Below, piece after piece: positions 8,336 to 18,100 of a stretch of 64,000 bases of DNA. Each line of letters starts with the position of its first letter. Positions within the stretch are counted from its first letter, which is position 1. This DNA comes from Roseivirga ehrenbergii. GTDB lineage: Bacteria > Bacteroidota > Bacteroidia > Cytophagales > Cyclobacteriaceae. The notes beneath the pieces were generated by a model. It did not search any database, was not told the DNA's origin, and saw only the letters and a list, made by a program, of their open reading frames with translations. Position numbers and translations under genes: made by a program. The stretch lies in the NCBI RefSeq assembly GCF_001593005.1, contig NZ_LQZQ01000045.1:248001-312000 (forward strand), read 5' to 3'.

Positions 8336-10995
8336 AAACGAAAACCTTACTTGTTACTTTACTCATTTTGGTTGTGTCTGCGGCAGTCGGCTACATCTAT
8401 TTTTTTGAGAAAGATGGCGACACCGAAATACAAAAATTGATACCAGCCAATAGTCTCGCATTAATAACAATCGACAATGTTTCGAACGCTATCGATGAGT
8501 ATTCAGATTTTCCATGGTGGGACGAAGCCGGTTCTTTGCCTTTTGTTAATGCGCTCACCGAGGCCAATACTAAAATCGATTCATTGGTGAAGGCTGGAGT
8601 GTTACAGTCTAAAATTAATGAGAACCCTGTTTATGTGTCCTTTCATTTGACTTCAAATAACAGCATCGAACCGCTTTTTTTCATTGGTTCAGATGGTTTT
8701 GAATGGTTACCTACAAATATTAAGAAGCTGGCTAATCTATGGTTCAATAAAGAATTACTATTTGAAAGCCGAATATTTAACGAGAAACTCATTTATGAAG
8801 CGGAAGTACAGCAGTCGAAATGGGGTTTTATAAGCTTGGGTAATTATCTGGTGATTTCTACAAATTCAGTTTTGCTAGAAGATGTAATACGTGCTGAAGA
8901 AGATGAATCTAACCGACTGGTTAAATCAGAAATGAAGGTTGATGAAAACCAAAAAGGAGTGAATTTATTACTCAATACAGACCGAATTGGAAGGCTCAAA
9001 AATGTGTTTACAAGTAGTACAGAGCCTTCCCGACATCAACTAAAAGGACTGATAAATATTACCGTAGAGCCGTCAAATGAAGGACTTACTTTCAATGGTA
9101 TTAGTGTTACAGGACAAAATTTAGATCAGCGTTTGCCTTCCAATGCAATTGTTAATGTTGAAAATTTCATACCTAGTTCTGCAAGTTTTGTTCGTTGGTT
9201 TGGTGTCGAAGAAGATCAGAATGCTTCGCTCAATGGTTTTGATATTGCTTCTTTTCAAAAGCTTCAAAACTCTGAACTGTGCGAGGTGAATATAGTACTT
9301 GGAGCAAATACCATGTCTCAGGTGCTTTTATCTGAGGTTGCTGATGTACCAGAAATATCGAAAATGCTTGAAGATATTTCGAAAGCCAGCAGGGCAGAAG
9401 GTGATACCTTGTTTACCGAAAGTTTTATCAATAATGAGATTAGGTTTGTGAACGATGCCCAGTTTTTAGGAAAAGCCTATGGAGAGCGATATAAGAAATC
9501 GGGCAAGCCATACTATGCATTTTTCAATAATGTAATGCTGATTAGCGATAATATTGATGCATTAAAAACGGTTTTAATTGATTACGATGCCGAAAACACA
9601 TGGGGGCGAATTCCTGAAAAAAGGAGGTACTTAGATAATCTGGTTCAAGAAGCCAATATTACACAACTCAATAATTTTGAATACTATTTAGACCCGCTCG
9701 TTAATTCCTTCAACCCTAAATGGAAAGCCTTTTTTAAAGACCATATTCAATTATTTTCTTCATTCGATAATTTCAATTTTCAAATCAATGAGGCTTCTAA
9801 TCGATTGATTGTGAGTGCAGAACTTACTTTTAACGAGTCGGTAAAAGGCACTGTAGCTCGAAATACCAATAGCGATACGGAGCCAGTCAATCGCGAAGTT
9901 GGTCTGAATTTAGTGACCAATGCTTATGGAAACAGTAAGCTGATTACTAAGCCGTATATCGTTAAAAATCATGTGAATAATGAACAGGAAATCGCTTTCC
10001 AAGATGAGCTTCATCAACTCTATTTGGTAGATAGAACGGGCAATATTTTGTGGAAGAAACAACTTGAAGGAAAAATTAATGGGGCGATTGAACAAGTGGA
10101 TTTCTATGCAAATCGTAAGCTTCAGTACCTGATTTTTACCGATTCTGCAGTTCATTTAATTGATAGAAATGGAGATGACGTAGAGGGTTTTCCTGTTCCA
10201 TTTAATGCGGAGCTTCCTGTGGTTCAATACTCAGTTGTGGATTACGATAACAGTAAAAACTATAGGTATGCTACTACGGATAGAAGAGGTAACGTTTATT
10301 TACTGAGTAAAGAAGGTGAAATGCTGGAAGGCTGGGCGCCAAAGGTGATAGGCTCGGCATTGCGTGCTGCACCAGAGCATGTTAGAATTAGAGGAAGGGA
10401 CTGTTTTGTAGTTGTGGAGACTAACGGAAATGTGCATCTGTTGAATCGTAGGGGTGAAGAATACCCAGGTTTTCCTTACAATACCGACAAACGAATTTCC
10501 GGAGATTACTTTATTCAGCAAGGGCCATCGTTTAATGAGTCGTATATTAAAATTTTAAGTGAAGATGGAGAATTGCTCTCCCTTGATTTCAATGGAACTG
10601 TTAAAGGGCGAAATCAAATGGTTAAACCGTCAGTATCTAGTCGTTTTATAGCCGTAAGAGATAAGTTGAATACTGGGTTGTTAACCGTAAGAAAAGACAA
10701 CAATCAGTTTACGGTGTTTGATGAAAAGGCGCAGCGCAAATTTGATCATGACTTTAAGGGCCAAGGAGATTGGGTTTTTGAATATTATAATTTCAGAAAT
10801 GATAGTGAGTTATATGTTGCTCAAAATCTAGCCACTGGAGATTTGGTAATTCTAGATGATCAAGGTAAGGAGCTATTTTCTAAAGAAGCTTTTTCTACAA
10901 ATCCAGTGGGTATTCTCTACTATCAGAACAAAAGGGAATATGAGCTTTTTGTTAATTTCGACAATCAAATGGCTATTTATACATTTACCAAATAG
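8332..10995 (+). CDS. membrane-anchored DUF3352-like protein with C-terminal beta-propeller repeats
   Basis: 887 residues. A single N-terminal hydrophobic helix (residues 5-25) anchors it, with the rest outside the cytoplasm. Residues about 30-500 resemble DUF3352 (IPANSLALITIDNVSNAI at the start). Residues about 540-880 carry repeats with DRTGNILWKK, DRNGDDVEGFP, SKEGEMLEGW and NRRGEEYPGFP, typical of PQQ/FG-GAP-like propeller blades. No ATG is available before the hydrophobic helix, so TTG at 8332 is chosen; ATG 8309 is out of frame. The MscS channel gene follows after 11 bases, suggesting an operon and an envelope role. Function unknown. Confidence 0.75.
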   Translation: MKTKTLLVTLLILVVSAAVGYIYFFEKDGDTEIQKLIPANSLALITIDNVSNAIDEYSDFPWWDEAGSLPFVNALTEANTKIDSLVKAGVLQSKINENPVYVSFHLTSNNSIEPLFFIGSDGFEWLPTNIKKLANLWFNKELLFESRIFNEKLIYEAEVQQSKWGFISLGNYLVISTNSVLLEDVIRAEEDESNRLVKSEMKVDENQKGVNLLLNTDRIGRLKNVFTSSTEPSRHQLKGLINITVEPSNEGLTFNGISVTGQNLDQRLPSNAIVNVENFIPSSASFVRWFGVEEDQNASLNGFDIASFQKLQNSELCEVNIVLGANTMSQVLLSEVADVPEISKMLEDISKASRAEGDTLFTESFINNEIRFVNDAQFLGKAYGERYKKSGKPYYAFFNNVMLISDNIDALKTVLIDYDAENTWGRIPEKRRYLDNLVQEANITQLNNFEYYLDPLVNSFNPKWKAFFKDHIQLFSSFDNFNFQINEASNRLIVSAELTFNESVKGTVARNTNSDTEPVNREVGLNLVTNAYGNSKLITKPYIVKNHVNNEQEIAFQDELHQLYLVDRTGNILWKKQLEGKINGAIEQVDFYANRKLQYLIFTDSAVHLIDRNGDDVEGFPVPFNAELPVVQYSVVDYDNSKNYRYATTDRRGNVYLLSKEGEMLEGWAPKVIGSALRAAPEHVRIRGRDCFVVVETNGNVHLLNRRGEEYPGFPYNTDKRISGDYFIQQGPSFNESYIKILSEDGELLSLDFNGTVKGRNQMVKPSVSSRFIAVRDKLNTGLLTVRKDNNQFTVFDEKAQRKFDHDFKGQGDWVFEYYNFRNDSELYVAQNLATGDLVILDDQGKELFSKEAFSTNPVGILYYQNKREYELFVNFDNQMAIYTFTK

Positions 10996-11006
10996 GTTAA
11001 ATCACC

Positions 11007-12638
11007 ATGAAATTAGTTTTTTCATTTCTATTACTAGTTGCAATTTCAGGAGTTTCAATTGCTCAAAACGACAGTTTGCCCGATCGTTTTAATTCTCCTT
11101 ACGATGCCATTCTGAATCACCTTAAGTATTTGCAGGAGGATAATTATAATCCTACTCAAGCTGCAAAATCTTTGCGTCAAGCTGATATGTCTCAAGAAGA
11201 AATTGAGAATGTGTCAGTAGAGCTAAAGCAAATATTTGATGGCTCTGGTAGCTACGTTTATTTAGACGATGTTCCGAAAAATCCTGATTATTTAGATAGT
11301 GCCACCATGAAAAAGCGGTATGTGCTTTTTAGCGAGTTTCCTGAAATTTACGTTCAGAAGGAAGCTGAGGGTTGGTTTTATTCAGGTAAAACGGTTCAAA
11401 GTATTGACTTAATTCATAAGTCGGTTTATCCTTTTGGTACAGATCGCCTTTTGAATTTGCTACCGAAATTAGGCTCTAAAAAGTACATTGGGCTACACAT
11501 GTGGCAGTTAATCGGTGGTCTAATCATCATTACTGTTGCTTATGTATTGCATTTGCTACTCACAGTGTTATTGAGGGTTGTTATTTTCAGGCTGCTTCAT
11601 AAGTACGGAAAAGTCGATTTGGCGAATAATCTCATATTGCCCGTGGCAAAACCTTTTAGTTTGGTCATTGTATTTGCTTTCGTAAGTATTCTAATTCCAA
11701 CGCTACAATTACCCATTGCTATTTCTAAATACTTGATTTTAGGAGTAGGTGCATTACTTCCGCTTTTCGCTACCATGTTCTTTTATAAAATGGTGGACGT
11801 TTTGGGGGCGTATATGAAAAAAGTGGCAGAAAGAACACAAAACACCCTAGACGACCAATTGGTACCATTGGTGCGTAAGATTTTAAAAACATTTGTGATC
11901 TTGGTGGGAATCATGGCCATCCTTGACGGGCTTAAATTCGATATTTGGCCTTTAATCACAGGCTTGTCCATAGGAGGATTGGCAGTAGCTCTAGCTGCTC
12001 AAGATACCCTTAAAAACTTCTTTGGTTCTGTTATGATTTTCATTGACCGCCCATTTCAAATCGGAGATTGGATTACTTCTGACGATGTGGATGGAACGGT
12101 AGAAGAAGTAGGTTTCCGTTCTACGCGAATTAGAACCTTCAGAGATTCATTAATGTATGTGCCGAATAGTGTGATTTCTAACAGAACTGTAGATAATCAC
12201 GGTAAACGTCAATACAGGAGGTATTTCACCAAACTGGCCATTACATACGATACTCCAACTGATTTAATCGAAGTGTTTGTGAAAGGGGTAGAGAAGATTG
12301 TTTTGAATCACCCTCATACTCGCAAAGATGCTTACAATATTTTCCTCAATGATTATGGAGCTTCTTCCTTAGATGTTATGCTTTATATTTTCTTTAAAGT
12401 GCCTACTTGGAATGAAGAATTAAGGTGCAGACAAGAGGTGATGTTAAGTATAAATCGTTTGGCTGAAAAACTAGGGGTGAGGTTTGCCTTCCCAACACAA
12501 ACACTTATGGTTGAACAATTCCCTGGAAAGCTATCTTTAACACCTAACTACAATCAGAGCAAAGAGGAAATGCGCAAAGAAATGGAAGACTTCTTTGCTA
12601 AAAACGAAAACAGGGATGAAAAAGGAGATAAGCAATAA
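11007..12638 (+). CDS. MscS-family mechanosensitive ion channel with N-terminal extension
   Basis: 543 residues: a signal peptide (residues 1-19, ending SIAQ), a soluble periplasmic extension of about 140 residues, four or five membrane helices, then the MscS core. The pore helix region LSIGGLAVALAAQDTLKNFF and the following FIDRPFQIGDWI are diagnostic. Family members open under membrane tension to release solutes after osmotic downshift. It lies 11 bases after the DUF3352-like gene and its 3' end overlaps the start of the next gene by 23 bases. Confidence 0.9.
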   Translation: MKLVFSFLLLVAISGVSIAQNDSLPDRFNSPYDAILNHLKYLQEDNYNPTQAAKSLRQADMSQEEIENVSVELKQIFDGSGSYVYLDDVPKNPDYLDSATMKKRYVLFSEFPEIYVQKEAEGWFYSGKTVQSIDLIHKSVYPFGTDRLLNLLPKLGSKKYIGLHMWQLIGGLIIITVAYVLHLLLTVLLRVVIFRLLHKYGKVDLANNLILPVAKPFSLVIVFAFVSILIPTLQLPIAISKYLILGVGALLPLFATMFFYKMVDVLGAYMKKVAERTQNTLDDQLVPLVRKILKTFVILVGIMAILDGLKFDIWPLITGLSIGGLAVALAAQDTLKNFFGSVMIFIDRPFQIGDWITSDDVDGTVEEVGFRSTRIRTFRDSLMYVPNSVISNRTVDNHGKRQYRRYFTKLAITYDTPTDLIEVFVKGVEKIVLNHPHTRKDAYNIFLNDYGASSLDVMLYIFFKVPTWNEELRCRQEVMLSINRLAEKLGVRFAFPTQTLMVEQFPGKLSLTPNYNQSKEEMRKEMEDFFAKNENRDEKGDKQ

Positions 12639-13773
12639 GTTTGGGACTAAGGCGGTTCATGCTGGAGTAAAACCTGACCCTGCTACAGGGGCAATCATGA
12701 CGCCCATTTATCAAACAACGACCTATGTTCAGCGTTCACCAGGCGATAATAAGGGCTTTGAATATTCAAGAACACAAAATCCTACTCGTTCTGCATTACA
12801 AGAAAGTATTGCTGCGCTAGAGAATGCAAAATATGGCTTATGCTTTGGTTCAGGAATGGCAGCAATCGATGCCGTAATCAAACTTTTAAGCCCTGGTGAT
12901 GAAGTAATTGCTGGTGATGATCTTTATGGCGGAACCTATAGAATTTTCACTCAAGTATTCGCTAAATACGGAATCAAATTCAACTTCATCTCTTTGGAAG
13001 ATGTATCGAATATCGAAAAGCATATTACTCCAAATACTAAATTAATATGGATAGAGACGCCTACAAATCCAATGATGAACATTGTTGGTATCAAAGGAGC
13101 TGTGGCCATTGCCAAGAAGCATAAGGTTATGCTAGGGGTGGATAACACCTTTGCAACTCCTTATCTTCAGAATCCATTGGATTTAGGTGCAGATATTGTA
13201 ATGCATTCCGCAACTAAATACTTATCGGGTCACTCTGATGTAGTAATGGGTGCTTTGGCTACTAATAACGATCAGTTAGCCTATGATTTGGCATTTATTC
13301 AAAAGTCGTGTGGAGCTGTGTGTGGTCCGCAAGATTCATTTTTAGTGTTAAGGGGAATTAAAACTTTGCATTTGCGTATGCAAAGGCATTGCGAGAATGG
13401 CGAGAAGGTGGCTAAGTATTTGGCTGCTCACCCTAAAGTAGGAAAGGTCTACTGGCCTGGTTTCGAAAGTCACCCAAATCATGAGATTGCAAAGGAACAA
13501 ATGAGAGGCTTTGGTGGTATGATTTCTTTCGTTTTTAAAGAGGATAATCAACAGCAAGCTTTTAGAGTATTAGAAAGATTGAAATTATTTGCTTTAGCCG
13601 AATCTTTAGGCGGTGTAGAGTCGTTATCTAACCATCCAGCTACAATGACTCATGGGTCAGTTCCTAAGGAAGAAAGGATGAAAGTTGGACTGTTGGATTC
13701 ATTAATTCGATTAAGTGTTGGAATTGAAGATATAGAAGATTTGATTAAAGATTTAGAGCAAGCATTGGCTTGA
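12616..13773 (+). CDS. cystathionine gamma-synthase / gamma-lyase family PLP enzyme
   Basis: 385 residues. The Cys/Met metabolism PLP signature is clear: SRTQNPTR, GSGMAAIDAV, the PLP-binding lysine in HSATKYLSGHSD, and SLGGVESLSNHPATMTH near the C terminus. Members join or cleave cystathionine, or act as beta-lyases or O-acetylhomoserine sulfhydrylases; sequence alone does not separate gamma-synthase from gamma-lyase. I chose ATG at 12616; a TTG seven codons upstream is less likely. The start lies 23 bases inside the MscS gene, so translation is probably coupled. A strong terminator follows. Confidence 0.9.
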   Translation: MKKEISNKFGTKAVHAGVKPDPATGAIMTPIYQTTTYVQRSPGDNKGFEYSRTQNPTRSALQESIAALENAKYGLCFGSGMAAIDAVIKLLSPGDEVIAGDDLYGGTYRIFTQVFAKYGIKFNFISLEDVSNIEKHITPNTKLIWIETPTNPMMNIVGIKGAVAIAKKHKVMLGVDNTFATPYLQNPLDLGADIVMHSATKYLSGHSDVVMGALATNNDQLAYDLAFIQKSCGAVCGPQDSFLVLRGIKTLHLRMQRHCENGEKVAKYLAAHPKVGKVYWPGFESHPNHEIAKEQMRGFGGMISFVFKEDNQQQAFRVLERLKLFALAESLGGVESLSNHPATMTHGSVPKEERMKVGLLDSLIRLSVGIEDIEDLIKDLEQALA

Positions 13774-13791
13774 CCAAATATTATGTCTGTT

Positions 13792-13819
13792 AAAAAGCCC
13801 GCCCCAAGCGGGCTTTTTT
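13792..13819 (+). terminator. Rho-independent terminator after the cystathionine enzyme gene
   Basis: AGCCCGC (13796-13802) pairs with GCGGGCT (13808-13814) around a 5-nt loop, with A5 before and T6 after. It closes the DUF3352/MscS/cystathionine transcription unit. Confidence 0.92.
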
Positions 13820-14047
13820 GTTAATAGCACTTGATTCAGAATATTATTCTGTTAACACTTCTTAATATGTGGGTAATAAAAATATTATACTTTTTTTTCA
13901 GCAAATCATAAACTTTTGTTGACCTTTGTCGTCTTAAAGGGAGTAAGAAGAAAACAACAAACAAACTGATAATTCTTACGATCTGACACATAAGTGAAAA
14001 AGAGTAGAAAAGTGAAGAAAAAAACAGAAAAACAACAAACACAGGTC

Positions 14048-14425
14048 ATGAAACACGCATTAAAAAAACAAAAAACGCTGTCCGCCTTTGTGGCATTTGG
14101 TTTAGCAGCAGTAATTACGCTTTTCGCAGCTTCAAATTCATTTGGAGTTCCTTCTCACGAAGATATTTCAGACATCGATGCTAGAATTGACATGGAGCTT
14201 TTAGCAGAGGCAGTTGCTGAAATTGAAAAAGACATGTATGCATTCGATTTCGAAGTTGATGATACCAGAAGCATTAAGGTATTCAATGCTGATAATAAAC
14301 TTGTAGGTGAAGTGTCATTAAAAGGTAATGAAGTAATCGAGGATAAAGATTTACAGGTACTTGTAAATCGCTCAGAGTTTCTTTCGAGCTACGGAAATAC
14401 CACTATCTATAGAATTTCAGAATAA
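14048..14425 (+). CDS. small membrane-anchored protein, paralogue of the next gene
   Basis: 125 residues of unknown function. A basic N terminus is followed by one hydrophobic helix (about residues 12-32, AFVAFGLAAVITLFAASNSFG), then an acidic exported domain. The C-terminal 50 residues (IKVFNADNKLVGEV, then LVNRSEFLSSYGNTTIYRISE) match the end of the next gene, so the two are tandem paralogues. I chose ATG at 14048; the GTG at 13994 would add 18 very basic residues encoded by an A-rich leader. A terminator separates the pair, so each is a single-gene unit. Confidence 0.6.
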   Translation: MKHALKKQKTLSAFVAFGLAAVITLFAASNSFGVPSHEDISDIDARIDMELLAEAVAEIEKDMYAFDFEVDDTRSIKVFNADNKLVGEVSLKGNEVIEDKDLQVLVNRSEFLSSYGNTTIYRISE

Positions 14426-14452
14426 AGTTAGTAGTTTATTTGAACATAGTCG

Positions 14453-14482
14453 AAAAGCTGACCTGAATGGTCAGCTTTTTTT
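14453..14482 (+). terminator. Rho-independent terminator between the two paralogues
   Basis: AAAAGCTGACC (14453-14463) and GGTCAGCTTTT (14469-14479) form an 11-bp perfect stem with a 5-nt loop and a T7 tail. Confidence 0.92.
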
Positions 14483-14609
14483 GTTTATAAAAACATTGAT
14501 TTATAGGTAGTTATATAAACAATGTAGCTCGTTTTACGTAAACGTGAAGACCTCATTAATTCTTAATAGAGGTGAAACTAATTTAGTTGAAAACTTAAAA
14601 GGTAATGTC

Positions 14610-14942
14610 ATGAAAGTACGTAATTATAATAAAATACTCTCCGCATTAGCCATAGTAGGAATAACTGTTTTAATGGTTATTCTCATCAAAAACAATAGCG
14701 GTTCATCTAAGTCTAAAAATCACAGTTCTGAATCTGTTGATATAGTTCAAGTGGCTGCTAAGGAAGCTTTTGAAACTGTAAGCAATAAAGGGGAAAAGAT
14801 TAAAATTTTTGATACTTCCGATACTCTAATTGCGGAGTTTGTAGAAGGAGAACCTGTGAATATTGAAACGCTCAAACTTTATAGGCAGGCAGATTTTCTT
14901 TCTAAATTCAATAACCTAGCCATCTATAAACTGAGTGAGTAA
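14610..14942 (+). CDS. small membrane-anchored protein, second tandem paralogue
   Basis: 110 residues: a short basic N terminus, one hydrophobic helix (about residues 9-27, ILSALAIVGITVLMVILI), a serine-rich linker, and a C-terminal domain that aligns with the previous gene (IKIFDTSDTLIAEF against IKVFNADNKLVGEV, and RQADFLSKFNNLAIYKLSE against NRSEFLSSYGNTTIYRISE). I chose ATG at 14610; the alternative GTG at 14544 adds 22 residues without a signal. Single-span topology with the shared domain outside is predicted. I do not recognise the family. Confidence 0.6.
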   Translation: MKVRNYNKILSALAIVGITVLMVILIKNNSGSSKSKNHSSESVDIVQVAAKEAFETVSNKGEKIKIFDTSDTLIAEFVEGEPVNIETLKLYRQADFLSKFNNLAIYKLSE

Positions 14943-15116
14943 GATTTCTTAGACTCTTTTCTTTGGAAGATTATATGTATAGCTTGTTAAGTCTATTCAA
15001 ATGTTCCCATTCATATAAAATGTGAATTGATATCCCTGTTTTTCATTTGTTGTTTTTATCTTTTGCTCTTGAGCAAACCGTCAAAAAATATATGACGGAG
15101 AACAAAAACCACAACT

Positions 15117-18100
15117 ATGAACAGATTAAAAACTACTATCAACCATTTTGGCTTGTTGGTTCTTATCGGTTTGGTGTTTTTTGCCTTTGATACACAAGCG
15201 CAGAGAAACCGAAAGAACACACCGCCACCACCGCCTAAGCAAGACTTGCAGGCGCAAATCTATAACGATATTCAATGGCGCTCTATTGGCCCGTTCAGAG
15301 GGGGAAGAGCATCTTCAGTTACTGGTGTTCCAGGTAAACCGAACCTCTACTATATGGGAGCCACCGGAGGAGGTGTATGGAGAACTGAGAACGGAGGAGA
15401 AACCTGGGCGAATATTTCTGATGGTTATTTCGGAGGTTCCATTGGAGCTGTTGCTGTAAGCGAATCAGACAATAAGGTGATTTATGTAGGGCAAGGAGAG
15501 CAAACAGTTAGAGGTAATGTGTCTTCTGGGTTTGAAGGCATGTGGAAGTCTACCGATGCTGGTAAAACATGGCAGAACATTGGTTTAAAAGACGGAATGC
15601 ATGTAGGTCGAATTAAAATTCACCCAGAAAACGCTGATATCGTTTGGGTAGCAGTTATGGGAGATTTGTTTAAATCGTCTGAAACCAGAGGTATTTATAA
15701 GACTACGGATGGTGGCAAAAACTGGAAACGTGTATTGTTTGCAAACAAAGATGCTGGGGCTGTAGACATTAGTCTAGACCCGAACAATCCCGATTTTATG
15801 ATGGCTAGTACATGGAGAGTGAGAAGAACACCGTATAGTCTTACTTCAGGAGGAGAGGGATCGGCAATCTATAAGTCAACTGATGGTGGCGAAACTTGGA
15901 TGAATATAATTGAGAATCAAGGTATGCCAAAAGGTCCAATTGGAATTAGCGGTGTTACCATTTCTCCAGTAGACCCTAGTCGTGTTTATGCAATGATTGA
16001 AGCCAATGATGGTGGAGTGTATCGTTCAGATGATGCTGGCGAAACTTGGAGAAAAGTTAACTCAGATAGAGGCTTACGCCAAAGGGCATGGTACTACACA
16101 AGAATTTATGCAGACACCAAAGATGTTGACAAACTATATGTATTAAACGTAGCTTATCATACATCAACAGATGGAGGTAGAACTTTTAGAGGTAGAAATG
16201 CACCTCATGGAGATCACCATGATTTATGGATTGCTCCTGAAGATAACGAAAGGTTAGCCATTGCAGATGATGGTGGTGCTCAAGTTTCTTTTAACGGAGG
16301 AGATGATTGGTCGACTGATAACAATCAGCCTACGGCTCAATTTTATAGAGTGACTACCGATAACCATTTTCCTTACAGAATTTATGGTGCACAGCAAGAT
16401 AACTCTACAGTCCGAATTAACCACAGGTCTTTTGGGGGAGCAATTACCGACAACGATTGGGAAAGCACAGCTGGAGGAGAAAGTGCACACTTAGCGCCAG
16501 ATCCGAAGAATCCCGAGATTGTTTATGGAGGTAGTTATGGTGGGCTTTTAATTCGCCAAGATCATACTAAAGGAATAAGTAGAAATGTGAATGCTTGGCC
16601 AGATAACCCAATGGGGCATGGTGCAGAAGATTATAAGTACCGTTTCCAATGGAACTTCCCGATTGTATTTTCTCCAAATAACCCGAACAAGCTTTATACA
16701 GCTTCTAACCATTTACATGCCTCTACAAATGAAGGGCAAAGTTGGGAATTGATTAGTCCGGACTTAACAAGAGCAGAACCAGACAAGCTGGGTAAATCAG
16801 GTGGGCCGATTACTTATGATGATACATCTGTGGAGTATTACGCAACCATTTTTGCCGTTACAGAATCGCCTTACGAAAACGATTTAATATGGACCGGTTC
16901 TGATGATGGTTTAATTCATGTTACTAGAGATGGAGGTAAAAACTGGGAGAACGTAACTTCACCAGACATGCCTAAGTACTTAATGATCAATAGTATTGAT
17001 GCAGATCCGTTTGTGAAGGGTGGGGCATATGTTGCAGGAACACAATACAAATTAGGGGATTACCAACCATACCTATACAGAACAAAAGATTACGGTAAAA
17101 CATGGACGAAAATCACCACAGGAATCCCGAATGATTATTTCACTAGGGTAGTTAGAGCCGATCCTAAGCGAGCAGGGTTGCTTTATGCAGGAACGGAACG
17201 CGGTATGTTCATTTCATTTGACGATGGAGATACTTGGAAGCCTTTCCAAATGAATTTACCAATTGTGCCTATTACAGACCTTACCATTAAAGATGATAAT
17301 CTAATTGCGGCTACTCAGGGTAGGGCTTTTTGGATGATCGATGATCTGACAATCATTCATCAACTTTCGGATGAAGTAGCTTCCAAATCAGTACACATGT
17401 TTAAGCCGATGGATGCTTATAGAATCGGAGCAAGTTTCAGAAGAAGGGGGGGGGCAGCAGGAACGGATGCAAACTTACTTTCTGGTGAAAACAAACCAGG
17501 TGGGGCGGTAATTTACTACAACGTAAAAGAAGCATTAGCGAAAGGCACTAAAGTTTCTATGGAAATTTACCGTAATGGTGAAAAAATTGAAACCGCTACT
17601 CTTAGACCAGAAGTTGGATTAAACTCTTACAACTGGAATATGATGTTCGAGAATGCTGAGAACTTCGAAGGGAATATCATGTGGTCTGGATCATTGCGTG
17701 GACCAATGGCGCCTCCAGGAGAATATACCGCAAAGTTGATTGTAGGAGATGAGATACAAGAGCAAAAGTTTAAACTTTTGGCCGATCCTCGTTATGGCTC
17801 AACAGATGAGGAATTGGTTCGTCAGTTTGATTTCTTAATAACCGTTAGAGATAAACTGACAGAAACGCACAGAGCGATTAAAGACATAAGGGAAGCAAGG
17901 TCTCAGATGAATGACCTCATGTCTAAAATCAAAGGTGAAGATCGCTATAAAGAAGTAGTAGATGCGGGTAAAGCCTTAATGGACAAAATGACTAAAATTG
18001 AAGAAGCACTTTATCAAACCAAAAATGAATCAGGTCAAGATCCTTTGAACTTCCCCATTAGGTTGAACAACAAACTTGCAGCATTAAACGGTGTAGTCGG

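Noticed and set aside
13994..14047. GTG start adding a lysine-rich stretch to the first small paralogue
   Set aside because: The region is an A-rich leader; the second paralogue starts at the equivalent of ATG 14048, just before the hydrophobic helix.
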